DNA from: Dendrolimus kikuchii
Lineage: Eukaryota > Arthropoda > Insecta > Lepidoptera > Lasiocampidae
NCBI GenBank assembly: GCA_019925095.2
Contig: CM034415.1
Location: forward strand, 5,737,001 to 5,801,000
DNA length: 64,000 nucleotides
Direction of reading: 5' to 3'
In this document: positions 46,201-56,179 of the stretch, piece after piece
Numbering within the stretch: position 1 is the first letter of the stretch
Layout of the letters: each line of letters starts with the position of its first letter
The notes under the pieces: model-generated
Told to the model about the DNA's origin: nothing
What the model saw: the letters and a program-made list of their open reading frames with translations, nothing else
Database searches by the model: none
Translations under genes and position numbers: made by a program

Positions 46201-49200
46201 GTTATTACTTATTAAGGAACGGTTATTTATATAAAATATTTTATTGATTATAAAGTACATAAGAATTTGTTGTTTGTACATCATTAGTATCATTATTTAA
46301 TCTAATTACCGAAATACGGCTAGCGCTGTGGGTTAGCGTGAGAGTGGAGGAGCCTGCCTACCACTGCCGTATGCGTGAGAGAAAGGGAAGCCAGACAGAC
46401 TGGCGCCGTAACGCGTTACGTAACGAAGCGATTTACCCTCCCATAAGAAGTTATCAGTTCAATAAAAAATCGAAATTTTTTTGAAAGAAATAAGCAATTA
46501 AAAAGTTGCTAATGAAACCTTTTTTAAATCTAAGACAGCGTTATTTTCATATTTTTTTGTCTAATTTCTACGCAAATTGAAAGGCAAGAATGAACATGTG
46601 TAATTTGAGTTATCAGGCATAAGGTGTTGTTTTAATAGTGGGGCTTCATCTGCGATAATGTTACAGATATAGGCCGTTTCTCGCAGATATGGGTTTAATG
46701 CTGAGGGATGTGATGATGTGTGTATGGTTGTCCGTTGGCCGTGTGTATGGATAACTTTCGTCGTACACTTTTAATCACACACTCTCAGGTTGTTTATGGT
46801 TCAGAAGGATTTAGGGCTTAGGGCAAGGGTAAGCAGCAAGCGCGAAAACTGACTTTTGTACACGAGCACGAATGTCATGTGCCCGTGTTGAAGGCGTGTG
46901 TCGGACTGTGTGCCGAAATGTCCCGAACGCCAGGTTCGGTTTTCGTTGAAATTATTTTTTTTTATTTTATGGCTTGGCAGCTAGGCCTTTAAGCCATATC
47001 TTAGATTCAATGTAGTTTCTTCATTTTCTTAAACGTATGTGTAGCACAGCTGAACTGAAGGTTATCAACTAGTGCCATTCAACGGAGTTCTTGTGACAAC
47101 TCAAAAGGCCACATTTGACTATACAGTTCACATTTCTCACAAAACACATAATTACTAATCAAAAACCATCAATATCCTACAACTATTGTTCATTTTAGAG
47201 TAATTTTATACATTTTAAGAAAATAAAACTGCACAGCACAACATTACCTTTCAGTTCCCGCCAAAAACTCCCTTTCGTTGAAATGTTGTTTACGCGCCAA
47301 GAGAATCGGCGCGAACGTTGCGAGCCCCGCGCTGTTTTACTCACTACAGATTAATATTAGTTCCGCGCTTACGTGCTTGTTTCTGATGTTGGCATTATCG
47401 CCACAATGCGTTATTTGAGATACGACATTGTTATTGACATTAAATGTTGACAGATAACGTGTGTATATACACTAATGTGGCTGGCTATTCGTTAAGGCTC
47501 CTGTTGCTGCATAAGGTCAAAAGTGATGCAAGTGCATGCGAAACAACTTTTCGTTGTTAATTACTCATTAATAATTTACCAAAAAAAATATTATAAATAT
47601 TTACGATATGATACGTAACGTGGTTTTATTGTTTTTTTTTTCTATAGTTAATTTAAGTTAAGAAATAAATTCACTAAATCAGCTCTAAATTATTGACATG
47701 AAACCGATTTGCATTTTCAATTTTTATCAAAACAAGATATAAAGAAAGTATATTCATCTTTATAAAAGGTAGATAAATAATTTGGTTTCTTTTTAATAAC
47801 TTTATTTTATTCACAATATAATAATAATGCATCTAAAAAACAACCGAGTCTATGGAATCCCGCTACCGGACAAAAAATCAGTACTGAAACATTCTTAAGG
47901 ACGTTGGCAAGCCTTAACAGAGTTATTTTTTACCGCTTTAAATACGTCCAATTCGGCCACAGGTTTTATCTATTAACATTATCGCAGATGGAGCACGCCA
48001 TAATGCGTGTCCTTATATATATATAAGAATATAATATACATAAAAGAAAGTCATGTTAGTTACACTATTTATAACTCAAGAACGGCTGTACCGATTTGGC
48101 AAAAATTGTTGGGGAGGTAACTTAGAACCAGGAGACGAACATAGGATACTTTTTTATCCCGTTGGAACTGGTAGGTGGCGCTGAGATCGGGGTCTAGAAT
48201 TCTCCTAATCACCTGAAGCTATTTTGTTTTTGTGTTTGAGTGGGTTTCCGGATGGTTTAGATTCACAATTAGAACCGGTAGGTGGCGCTGGGTTCGCAAG
48301 CAAGAGTGATATATATATATAGGCATCATTTATTGCAACATGTTCCTTCCTTCAACATCCTTACTATTATTTTTTATTACTAAGTAAATATTTCGACAAG
48401 TTTTCAGCTAAAACCGTGAATGGCTTATTTGGTTAAAAAACGTTAATTTAATAAAAAAAATTATCATGAATTACTATCGAGAGATATTTTAATTTGTATA
48501 TACACTTATTTATAATTTAGTTTTGTTTTTATTTAATTGTTAATATCGTTTGTATATATAGTTTATTTTTAGAGATTAAATCCGCTAAAATACATTTCGA
48601 TGTCCTTTTTAAGCTTATATGTCTGAGGATACCAGAACATTATGACGGTTCAGCTGGCAATTTCCAATCTGATATTGCAGTACTAAAGCTGAATGCGCTA
48701 GTCGTGTACAACACGTATATAAGGCCGATCTGTTTTGATCATAACAATGTTGTGGACATTAAGATGGACGTTGGAAGAGTAAGTACAATGCAACCTCGAT
48801 ATAACAAATCCGAAGATTAAAAAATATTCGTTATACGGAGAAATTTATTACAGTGAGGTTTTTTATATAGAGGTAGGTTTGATCGAACATTAGTTTTATT
48901 AAGGTTAAGAGAATCTTAAAATAAAATTTAAAACACATTGTAATGAACGCACTTTAATGTTTATTTAACTTACAACACTACACATTAATATATTACGAAA
49001 GCTTAAATTCCTGGATTGAATTATGGTAAATGAATATGTTTGAACATATCGAAATATGAATTCTTTTTATATGGATTGGTAAAAATACTTTATGCATAGT
49101 TTGTAAATTAATAATAATCTTTATACCAGGGGTTAATTATACTTTCTTGATCTGTGTGTTTGTTTTGTATTGAATGAAATTACGTTACAAAGAGGTTTTC

Positions 49201-51728
49201 TAAAAATATATTCGTAATGTACAAGTCTATTTGGTATTAAATCTTACGGCCGGTTTTCGGGTATTTCTAAAAACATGTACAATCGAGAAAATCTTATATT
49301 GAGCTTCTGTATAATAAGGCTGCATTGTACGATGGCTATAGGTTGGCCAAAAAGAATAGAAACTATTACGAGCGCCACTTTCGCAACTTTATCTGAACTT
49401 TAGCAGCTCCAATATTATGACAAGAGTAATATTGGTACTTACTAGTAACATGTAGAATCACGTCAAACATTGTGCAAGTAGCAAGTTTGTTTATTGATGA
49501 CTAGTTCTCCCTGCGGCTATGCTGCAGGTCAAACTCTAGTAAGTAGGTCTATTTTACTTACATAAAAGTTTAATTACGTTTTACATATCGCCAGCGAAGC
49601 CGCGAGCAAAAGCTAGTATACAGGGTTACTAGTATACGTTAATTTGCCGTATATCCGGCAGAAGATGATAGGGAAGCTCAAAAGCAACAAAATTAAACAG
49701 TTTTTTGAATCCGCCCTCAGTTTTGTTCTTCCTATCTCCGCAACAGGATATACACTGTTTTAAGACCTAGTTAAAAATGTTGTTCGTTTCCAGGTCGCCG
49801 GGTGGGGCTTAACGAGCCAAGAAGGGCATTCTTCTCGAATACTCCAGTACGTGAAGCTGCCCTATGTGAAGCTGTCTCAGTGCAAGAAAATAGTACCAGA
49901 CGACTTTAGAGGCAATCTGGCTTATGACAAATTCTGTGCAGGAGACACCAATGGTGCGTCTTCCTACAATTAATTATACAATCATCGGTCTATAACAAAG
50001 TTACACGTATTATTTTCCATTAACCACTTCTCCTGCCCACTTTCAACGGCCCAATCTCCACGTCCCAGAACGGCTCACATCTACTTAACACTTCCAGTTC
50101 CCACGTCCTTTAGCCACTGCCCACTTCCTATTTCCACTTGCCACTTCTACTGAACTGCCCATAATTCACGTACCAATTTCACACACTTCACTGATTAATT
50201 TAGTCATTTATTTCAGTAATAAGATGTCGTAATGATTCTATATAAGGCTTGTGCGTAATTTGAGGTGTCCTTTTTGTATAACTTCGAACTAATTTTTTTT
50301 TTAATCTTACTGATGGCTTCGCCACAAGTAGGCTTTGTCGCCTTAATAATTAACACTCAACTTATTATATAAATTAGGTGGCGTGTGCAAGAAGTTAGTA
50401 ACTTTTTTTGCTAGTATGATAAGAGCTCTATAGAGCCAAAATGCTGTTACATCAGGCTACATTAAATAATTTCATGTCATTTCTAAGGCTGTTTGTTGGG
50501 ACACATTCCACTAATACATACATGAAAGACTTCCTATCTTACAATATATGACATTAAGAACAATTCGGTGTAGTTGGGAATCTCATCATGTGTAAAAAAA
50601 TTGTTGCGTGGAATGGGTTCAGTTCTTAATCTTAAATATTCTAAGTATATCTTCTATTCAACACTTCAACACGAATGATATGGTTGGATCGTTTTATATC
50701 AAAATTTCTTTTTCCTGAGATCTTTTGTCAAAATAACCTTCCAAATTTTTTAGCAAAGATTTTTAGTTATTGGTATATAATTAGTGTAATTCGATATATA
50801 ATTGAAGTCAACTCCCTAGTAAATGTCTTGGTTTGCTAGAATATCAGCTTTTTTGCTGTTCCGTAAACCAACATGTGATGGTACCGACTACATTATCAAT
50901 TATTTACCTGACTTTTGACTCGTAAAATAAAACCGAAAATCATGTGGGCTACTGGTGATCCTCTTACCATAGAGGTACATCGAGCCAAATGTTGGAACAA
51001 CTTGTTAAGACATTTCATTATGTTATGTCCATATTCTATTAACAGTTACAGTAAAAAGTTAGACTGCGACTTAACAATCCGGTTCACAAACTTTTAAGTA
51101 TTGGGTAGGGGCGAGGTATACTTACCCCTACTACAACCCCTAAAGTCCAGAGGTCTGAAAATATTATTTTTTTGATAAACATAACCTCACTTATTTTTGT
51201 TGTAAAATTGTGTCACTTTTGATTTTATTTATTTTATTTTACAATTTTAGGATGACTATCAGCTATTCACATTATAATAATAATTGAAGGATTATTCAAC
51301 GTTTAACTTATGATAGAAGTACAATATTAGCGAAAAATTAAGTGGGGTTAGGTTTATTAAAAAAATAATATTTCAAGATCTCCGGACCTTAGGGGTTGTA
51401 GTAGATGTAAGTATGCCTCCCCCCCCCCTCCTCACTTCACCGCCCCGCTACTTTAAATTCGGGAACCGGAATGCTATAGATTTACCAAAAGTTATCTATT
51501 TATAGATTTATGGTCGTGACGCCTTTTTCAGGTACTGCACTGTGCCAAGGTGACAGCGGCGGCGGTCTAGTTTTCCCTGACAGCACTTCAGGCGACCGCT
51601 ACTTCCTGAGAGGCATCGTGTCCACAGCGCCAGTCGACAACAACATGTGCAACAAATTCACCATCACCACATTCACTGATGTAGCGAAACATTTAAACTT
51701 CATTAATAACTTCCATTGTGACACATAA
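34163..51728 (+). CDS. modSP: HP14/ModSP-like modular serine protease, copy B: intact catalytic triad
   Basis: Eleven exons join in frame and encode 630 residues from the first visible LDLa to the stop at 51726-51728: 34163-34279, 34476-34610, 36392-36572, 39674-39876, 40494-40723, 41730-41936, 42795-42968, 45824-45948, 48614-48778, 49794-49953 and 51532-51728. Order: four LDLa domains, Ser/Thr-rich linker, Sushi, Wonton-like Cys-rich domain, S1 protease. The triad is present (AAHC, SDIAVL, GDSGGG). The residue six before the Ser aligns as Ala, not Asp. A non-tryptic pocket would fit self-cleavage after Leu in QL-MIGG, as reported for HP14-type initiators. By family, it is a secreted haemolymph zymogen acting upstream of clip-domain proteases. 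Lepidopteran HP14 usually has five LDLa domains, so one LDLa and the signal peptide are probably encoded further upstream. Confidence 0.92.
34288..34454 (+). mobile_element. Truncated gypsy-type LTR forming most of a copy B intron
   Basis: TGTGGGAATTAT, AACGCATGA and AAGAGATGA align with the LTR at 25056-25310. It begins eight bases after the LDLa 1 donor and ends about 20 bases before the LDLa 2 acceptor. Confidence 0.6.
34476..34610 (+). CDS. modSP: modSP copy B exon: LDLa domain 2
   Basis: Follows CACTCAG and ends at GTATAG. It encodes [23 protein letters not shown]...CADNSDE...RC. The two leftover bases join exactly to the single base opening the 36392 exon. No counterpart is visible in the part of copy A inside the window. 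Confidence 0.85.
35294..36355 (-). mobile_element. LINE-type insertion just upstream of the LDLa 3 exon
   Basis: Poly(T) at the left, then sequence related to family L1a (GTACCGGGTCC, CCCACTAAAACCACC, GTAGTTACGCCCA), continuing into a long GC-rich part. Copy A at 1090-1110 has the uninterrupted site (CCCTATACCAA). About 35 bases separate it from the exon at 36392. Confidence 0.75.
36392..36572 (+). CDS. modSP: modSP copy B exon: LDLa 3 and first half of LDLa 4
   Basis: Same length (181 bases), phase and donor (GTAGGT) as the copy A exon at 1141. A LINE-type insertion ends only about 35 bases upstream of its AG acceptor. The short pyrimidine-rich tract CTTTTCAG between them is retained. Confidence 0.9.
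36944..37984. mobile_element. TIR DNA transposon with internal long hairpin and nested SINE
   Basis: TTAGAGTCCGCGCCAC at the left is inverted at the right (GTGGCGCGGACTCTAA). An inner inverted repeat at about 37508-37680 has arms near 70 bases (GAAGTGAAACTTCAACGG...). A minus-strand 300-bp SINE-like copy lies at 37715-37940. No transposase is seen. A segment at 37120-37220 recurs inverted at 46105-46450. Confidence 0.65.
38265..38475 (-). mobile_element. Penelope-like 3' region, internally deleted
   Basis: Matches both ends of 2981-3310 but lacks the central hairpin segment. Confidence 0.65.
38476..39673. other. Copy B intron, no gene
   Basis: 38505-38620 resembles 22620-22700. 39145-39660 is collinear with copy A 3672-4234, including GGGCGGCAAAATTGTCTTCC. 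38640-38870 is unassigned. Confidence 0.45.
39674..39876 (+). CDS. modSP: modSP copy B exon: end of LDLa 4 and Ser/Thr linker
   Basis: Starts with [15 protein letters not shown] and continues into a Thr/Ser-rich stalk that is 11 codons shorter than in copy A. It ends GTTGA before GTAAGT and leaves two bases, as in copy A. Confidence 0.88.
39989..40298 (-). mobile_element. 300-bp SINE-like element, absent from copy A
   Basis: Poly(T) at the left and CCGTTCCTGAACGG at the right. Copy A runs through at about 4650 without it, so the insertion followed the duplication. Confidence 0.8.
40494..40723 (+). CDS. modSP: modSP copy B exon: Sushi domain
   Basis: 230 bases, as in copy A. It encodes [15 protein letters not shown]...[10 protein letters not shown]...ICFNGEF...PKC. 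A short gypsy RT fragment lies just downstream in the intron. Confidence 0.88.
40773..40867 (+). mobile_element. Short gypsy RT fragment in a copy B intron
   Basis: Reads [16 protein letters not shown] and TAFSVPLGP, the conserved second block of Ty3/gypsy reverse transcriptases. Only about 95 bases are present, and they are missing from copy A at 5112. Confidence 0.7.
40957..41546 (+). mobile_element. Two RTE-like 3' fragments in a copy B intron
   Basis: 40957-41174 and 41393-41545 both end in GAAGTTATGTATGTATGTA. The whole block interrupts sequence continuous in copy A (CATATTCTG near 5205); ATATTCT(A/G)G is repeated on both sides. Confidence 0.75.
41730..41936 (+). CDS. modSP: modSP copy B exon: Wonton-like Cys-rich domain, GC donor
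   Basis: 207 bases, as in copy A. It encodes [18 protein letters not shown]...[11 protein letters not shown]...[13 protein letters not shown]. As in copy A, only a GCAAGT donor (41937-41942) gives the one-base phase needed to reach ECGK in the next exon. Confidence 0.87.
42177..42496 (-). mobile_element. 320-bp SINE, copy 1, with target duplication
   Basis: Bracketed by GCTGGCGGGAGA at 42165-42176 and 42497-42508. Poly(T) at the left (TTTTTTTATT), then TGGCTTGGCAGCTAGGCC. It is the same length as the copy at 46953. Confidence 0.85.
42795..42968 (+). CDS. modSP: modSP copy B exon: activation site and start of protease domain
   Basis: Encodes ECGKVAS...[27 protein letters not shown]...[14 protein letters not shown]. 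The activation junction would be Leu before MIGG. It is six bases longer than the copy A exon. Confidence 0.9.
43310..43618 (+). mobile_element. 300-bp SINE-like element
   Basis: From GCAGGAACGGAGGAAG to CTCCTGCAATATTTTT, in the copy B intron between the activation-site and His exons. Confidence 0.8.
43625..44245. repeat. 620-bp dispersed repeat, copy 1
   Basis: Matches 57003-57655 almost throughout, from TTTTTGGGTATACGCCCATT to TTAGCGA-ACT. The second half (GGCAAACTTCGTACCG...) is also in 12735-13110. No ORF. A non-autonomous transposon is likely, but I see no clear ends. Confidence 0.7.
44997..45400 (+). mobile_element. 5'-truncated LINE-type insertion, family L1a
   Basis: ACCAAAAACGTCTC at 44983-44996 and 45401-45414 flanks 404 bases ending in poly(A). 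Same family as 1826-2335, opposite orientation. Confidence 0.87.
45824..45948 (+). CDS. modSP: modSP copy B exon: catalytic His
   Basis: Encodes [11 protein letters not shown]...[15 protein letters not shown]...SAEYFD, with the catalytic His at 45829-45831 (CAC). Length and phase match copy A. Confidence 0.92.
45949..46940. other. Copy B intron, repeat debris
   Basis: 46105-46450 contains the CGTCTCGGGACGCCCG and ACAGACTGGCGCCGTAA words found inverted at 37120-37220. Nothing coding is seen. Confidence 0.45.
46953..47272 (-). mobile_element. 320-bp SINE, copy 2, with target duplication
   Basis: Bracketed by TTTCGTTGAAAT at 46941-46952 and 47273-47284. The body matches 42177-42496 nearly base for base. 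Confidence 0.85.
47285..48613. other. Copy B intron up to the relocated acceptor
   Basis: AT-rich; 48020-48330 carries a common repeat (AGAACGGCTGTACCGATTTGG, GGTAGGTGGCGCTG). 48410-48611 is the 202-base insertion at the exon boundary. Confidence 0.5.
48614..48778 (+). CDS. modSP: modSP copy B exon: catalytic Asp, with a relocated splice acceptor
   Basis: Encodes [13 protein letters not shown]...[10 protein letters not shown]...[10 protein letters not shown], 55 codons in phase 0. A 202-bp insertion with AGCT duplicated on both sides sits exactly at the exon start. The old acceptor (TTTTCAG, near 48407) would now lead to an immediate stop. The frame is kept only through the insertion's own end, TTTTTAAG before 48614. 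Confidence 0.85.
49794..49953 (+). CDS. modSP: modSP copy B exon: protease domain GWG segment
   Basis: Encodes [15 protein letters not shown]...[17 protein letters not shown]...DKFCAGDTN. It has the same boundaries and donor (GTGCGT) as copy A. Confidence 0.9.
49954..51107. other. Copy B intron before the catalytic-Ser exon
   Basis: Largely collinear with copy A 17150-19380 without that copy's RTE, SINE and Helitron insertions. No exon is seen. Confidence 0.5.
51108..51428. mobile_element. MITE with about 85-bp inverted arms, copy B only
   Basis: GAGGTATACTTACCCCTACTACAACCCCTA and following sequence at the left is inverted at 51340-51425 (TAGGGGTTGTAGTAG...). It lies about 100 bases upstream of the last exon and is absent from copy A. 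Confidence 0.72.
51532..51728 (+). CDS. modSP: modSP copy B last exon: catalytic Ser
   Basis: Encodes [18 protein letters not shown]...[19 protein letters not shown]...[18 protein letters not shown], then TAA. The catalytic Ser codon is AGC at 51555-51557. The late Cys missing from copy A is present. Confidence 0.93.
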
Positions 51729-51774
51729 TCTATGCCAATGAATACAATTGATTTTATTATACTTGTAAATCACA

Positions 51775-51780
51775 AATAAA
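51775..51780 (+). promoter_or_regulatory. Polyadenylation signal of modSP copy B
   Basis: AATAAA lies 46 bases after the stop codon in an AT-rich 3' flank. The equivalent position in copy A is displaced by a DNA transposon. Confidence 0.55.
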
Positions 51781-51805
51781 TAAATCATTTTATTGGTAAT
51801 ATTCA

Positions 51806-52325
51806 GGGCGTTCCATTTGTACCTCACAACTTAAAATGCTCAGTTAACCGTTCCACAAGGCAATTGCGATCGTTGTGGTCGTGGTGAAAACGACACTAAT
51901 CACGTCATCATCTTCGATCACACAACTCACACAACGCTCACAATGACCCATGTCCAATAGGTGGGTCGAATATCCGCTCCACTTGGGTTTACGATTGTAA
52001 CGCCGGAAAACAAGTGAAACGGGATAAATCGTGGTCGTGGTGAGTCCCTAATGGAACATAGACCTTGTATAATGTGTATCATAAACTCATCATGGGCGAG
52101 TTCCTCTAGTTGCTCATGATCAAAATGCTCCTTCAACCATTTCACTTGCTCTTGGTCGTGGCGAAAACGTCACTAATGACGTCATGATTTTCGCTTACAA
52201 CGACCGATGTCAAGACGTGGGTCGAATAATCCGTTCCATTAGCTGACGATTGTAACGCTCGCAAGTGGAAAAATCGCGGTCGTGAGCTTAATCTTTGTGA
52301 GGCGAGGCTCATGTGGAACGTAGCC
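51806..52325. mobile_element. MITE(s) with GTTCCATT termini
   Basis: One copy spans about 51806-52070 (GGGCGTTCCATTTGTACCTC to CCTAATGGAACATAG). A second, partial one follows to 52325. Same family as 11487-11868. Confidence 0.65.
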
Positions 52326-52329
52326 TATA

Positions 52330-53960
52330 TGTGTAAAAGGTGCGCTCGGCTAAGTCGTTACTTTAGCTTCTTTTAATCAAATTATTTTTCTGTTAACTAT
52401 CACAAGGCATTAAAATTCTTGCTTACAAAATTATAGTATTTATTATTAAAGTAAACATCATAGGCTGTACTGGCATGTTGACAAAATGCGTAAGTCGTAA
52501 CTAAAGCAACTTGATACCTACTTGCACAATGTTTGATGTCGTACTAAAAATCTAAACTAATACCGGAGTTGCCTAGTCTAGACAAATTTTCGAAAGTGGC
52601 GCCTCTATTATTTTCAACTTTATTTTGCCACTCTGTACGCGCCTTCGACATTTTGAAGCGCATATGCTGAAGCGACCGTATACGCGTAAAAAATCTCTAG
52701 TCTGAAACGCTGACATGGGCGCGGCGTGTACGATATAAAGTATAGAGGCTGAGGGTAGAGGTAAGGAAAACCATCTCTGTATATGAAGTAGTGTCCATCG
52801 AAATTAATTAAATTAGTGTAACTTTGGCATCAGGGTGAATTTTAAAGAAAGCGCCAAATTATTAGAGTAGTATTATAGTGTTTTAGTTTTATAGAATTAC
52901 ATACATACATACATACAGAGTTTAATTATAAACAAATCCAGGAAGTCTATATAGTTCCATAATTTTAGCACAATCAATTTTTTGTTATCCGGCTCGAAGG
53001 ACCAAAAAATGTGCTCGGTTTAGAATGCGGAATTTGGAAGACGAAAAATACACAACCACTTACCTTGTTTGCTGTGCTGCGAGAACTCTTCGATTGTAGA
53101 TTGTAAATCGCAGTCACTGGCACGATTTCTTGTTTGGCTAGCTAGAGGATTAGTCACATACATACATAACTTCACCCCAGTTCCCTTGCGGGGTAGGCAC
53201 GAACAACAGAGCGCCATTCAGGCTTATTCTTACACACCTCACTTGCTTCTTTGACATTCATAGCTCTTGTCATGCACGCTCGTCTGTTCTTAAGGCTCCT
53301 AATATCACCTATAGAATTAAATATTACAAAATCACTAAGCGTATTGTTCAAAATTCACGAAATAAAATCACTATTCACGTTTTCGCATAACAATTCTTTG
53401 AGGTTATATTTAGTAAATTACTTTTTACTACGTAAATAGTCGACTTTTATAACAATGTACTGTTACCAACTACTCTAGTCGCCAAGATATTTTTTTTTTA
53501 ACACGGCATACCCTATATACCATACCCTTTGTCTACATCAGCGCCATTGTGGACGGTTTTTGAACTGTTATTTACAGCTTACAACTGGACGCTTCTTCAA
53601 CTATTTTCCTATACGAGATGATTCTCCTTATCTCTACCCTCCATAGTATAAAGACGTTGATTGAGTTGTAAACAATTTCCAAACTATGCTTATAGGTACC
53701 TAATTAAATATTTAAAAATGATTGCACTCTCTAAAACTGTAATTTTAAAAATGTTAGCATTATATGGAACGGACGGATGAGTGAAAATAACAGGTTGTGT
53801 TCACATCTTTATATTGTGCCTATTATTGGTTTGCAGCTCACACTTTTAGGTGCCCGAGTTTGTTTTTTGAAGCAAACATAAATGGAGTAGCTTTAAAATG
53901 TGAATACAGTAAAAAATTGTGTGTGTGCAGTTCTTACGCAGTGGAAGTGAAACTTTAGAG
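52330..53960. other. Intergenic, no gene; one RTE-like scrap
   Basis: 53156-53310 (minus) is the 3' end of the RTE-like family. The remainder is AT-rich and unassigned. Confidence 0.5.
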
Positions 53961-53976
53961 AATACTCACATTCCTT

Positions 53977-54269
53977 GGGAAATGCTTTTCGCACACTACC
54001 GGGTCCTTAGCTAGGGATTAGACCAAAGCGACGAGAGGTGACACCACGAATGGGCACCAGAGTCAAATCGCCGGCTTGTGTGGAGACTCGAAAACTTAAT
54101 ACTTCACTAAAACCACCCTCCTCTGTGCCCCGCGCTTATGGCAGGAAGAGCGTGAGACCTAGAACGTAGTTACGCCCACGCTGATCCTAGCGCATCAGTG
54201 CTTGAGAATGCCCCGGGAAAGGCACTCACTTCGTCAACACGAGTGAAGACTAGCATATAGGGACCCTGC
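53977..54269 (-). mobile_element. Truncated LINE-type fragment with 16-bp target duplication
   Basis: AATACTCACATTCCTT at 53961-53976 and 54270-54285 flanks sequence related to 35294-35660 (CTACCGGGTCCTTAGC, CACTAAAACCACCCTCC). Confidence 0.8.
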
Positions 54270-54510
54270 AATACTCACATTCCTTTAGCCTACATTCGTC
54301 AACATATTATCATTTAAAAAATTCAACCTAAATTACACTTTCAATCACTAACATAAAGCTCAAACTTTAATGCATGTTACGCACAATTTCCTTTGATCTA
54401 CGTATAAAAGAATATCCTACCCTTAATATGTATGCCTTATGTATATACAGACAAGAGCTAAAATTCATTTGAAATCTTTTAAGTTTTATTTAGATTGAAA
54501 ATTAATACAA

Positions 54511-54519
<9 letters not shown>

Positions 54520-54563
<44 letters not shown>

Positions 54564-54566
54564 AAT
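54520..54566. repeat. (TA)n then (ATA)n microsatellite
   Basis: About 15 TA units followed by AAT triplets. It adjoins the minus-strand SINE at 54567-54795. Confidence 0.9.
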
Positions 54567-54795
54567 CGGCAGACAAACACACACATTATATATCCCCAAA
54601 TTAAGCAAGTTACGCTTGTGTTATGGGTAATATACAACGGGCTACTCTGGGGCCGATCCCAGACACCCAGACCATAGTAAATAACGGAGAAAATACGTTT
54701 CCGAAATTTACTATACCAGGAATCGAACCCGGAATCTCTGCGTTGCAGTGAGGTACGCGGGCAAAGGCTTAGCCCGCTCAACCACAGAGACCTCA
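54567..54795 (-). mobile_element. tRNA-derived SINE, type 1, second copy
   Basis: The reverse strand shows TGGTTGAGCGGGCTAAGCC and GGTTCGATTCCTGG, as at 14855. Confidence 0.83.
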
Positions 54796-55359
54796 ACTAA
54801 AATAAAACAAAGTATTTCGAATTAGATAACGTTAAATTTTGTGTTTATCTCATTTTAATGTCGCTTTTTCGTTTCATCGTGTTTCAACTCGCAACGATTC
54901 TAAAGAAGTTTCACTTCAAAAAGCCTGAAATCAACTCAAATAAAAATTAACTGGTAAATAAAACTAAGCATTATTATCATAAAAATTTAATGAACATAAA
55001 GTTTCTTCAACATTTTCACTTAACATCTAACTTAAACTAAGTTAAAACTATATTATTCTTAAAATTACACATTCAAAATCAATTCAACATGACGCTGATT
55101 TGATAAACGAATCAATAGGATTCTGACCCGCTTCTATATTATTTGTAAACTAAAATCGGCCAAGTGCTTGTCAGGGGACAGTCAAGGGGTTCCATTATAG
55201 AATCCAAAGAATTTGTTCGGAAAACTTATAAAAAAAATATCAAAAACAAATCTTCACAATCAAAAATATTTTCTACAACCTGAATTGTTTTACTTGGCAC
55301 TGACTTCAAAATTTAGATTTTTGCTTTATGGTTTGAAGTTATTTTTTTTTTTTAAAGTA

Positions 55360-55640
55360 ATGGTAGCGTAATGGCTAGCGCACACGTCCCACACCCAAAG
55401 GGCGCGGGTTCGATCCTGGCCGAAACGCATGCACCAATTAGGCAGTTTTCTGGCCTAATGTGCATATTGTTACTATTACCACGTGCTAACGGTGGTGAAG
55501 GAAAACATCGTGATGAAACCTGCACATCGATATAACCGACGTGTCAAACCTGTCAAGCCGTCTTGGACAAGCGTGGCGGGTATACTGGGAGGCCCTAGCC
55601 CAGAAATGGGACGATTATGGTCTGTCAGTATTATTATATA
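55360..55640 (+). mobile_element. tRNA-derived SINE, type 2, second copy
   Basis: GGTAGCGTAATGGCTAGCGC and GGTTCGATCCTGG boxes, then the same body and CCCAG...TGGGA tail as 17797. Confidence 0.83.
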
Positions 55641-55867
55641 TTTGTTTTTGTTAAAAAAATATTTTCTACTTTGTAATTGCTTGAATAGCTATAGAAATAA
55701 TATTTTAAGCGCCTGTAGAAATTTTACACTGGCACGCGTATACATGTTTGCCTTTCGGCGAGTATAGATGCTCTCCGCTCTTCAACAAGGGTTGCTCGCG
55801 ATTTCACCGAGATCCGCTCATCCGATCCTGACTTGGTGTCAATGGGACCACCTCAAGAGTATACTTT

Positions 55868-56175
55868 TATCCGTGCAGGAACGGAGAAAGAATACAATTT
55901 CCTGCGGCCGGGCGGCCTGTCGTAAGAGGCGACAAAACCACCAACAGCCAGGTGGCAGGGCATTTGCCCGACTGGATCGCTACCACCCCTGGTCTAAAGT
56001 ATGTCGCCATAACAACCTTGAGTTGTGTTCCGACATCAGTGACCAGGTTCCAGTCTCCCTTAAGAGAGCAGCAGCGCATTTGTAGCACCTTTGGTGTTGC
56101 AAATGTCCATAGGCGATGGTAACCGCTTTCCATCAAGTGGGCCGTCTGCCTGTCTGCTGAACTCCTGCAATAAAA
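55868..56175 (+). mobile_element. 300-bp SINE-like element, best-preserved copy
   Basis: From TCCGTGCAGGAACGGAG through GCGGCCGGGCGGCCTGTCG to CTCCTGCAATAAAAAAAA. Other copies in the window were judged against this one. No pol III boxes are recognised. Confidence 0.82.
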
Positions 56176-56179
56176 AAAA

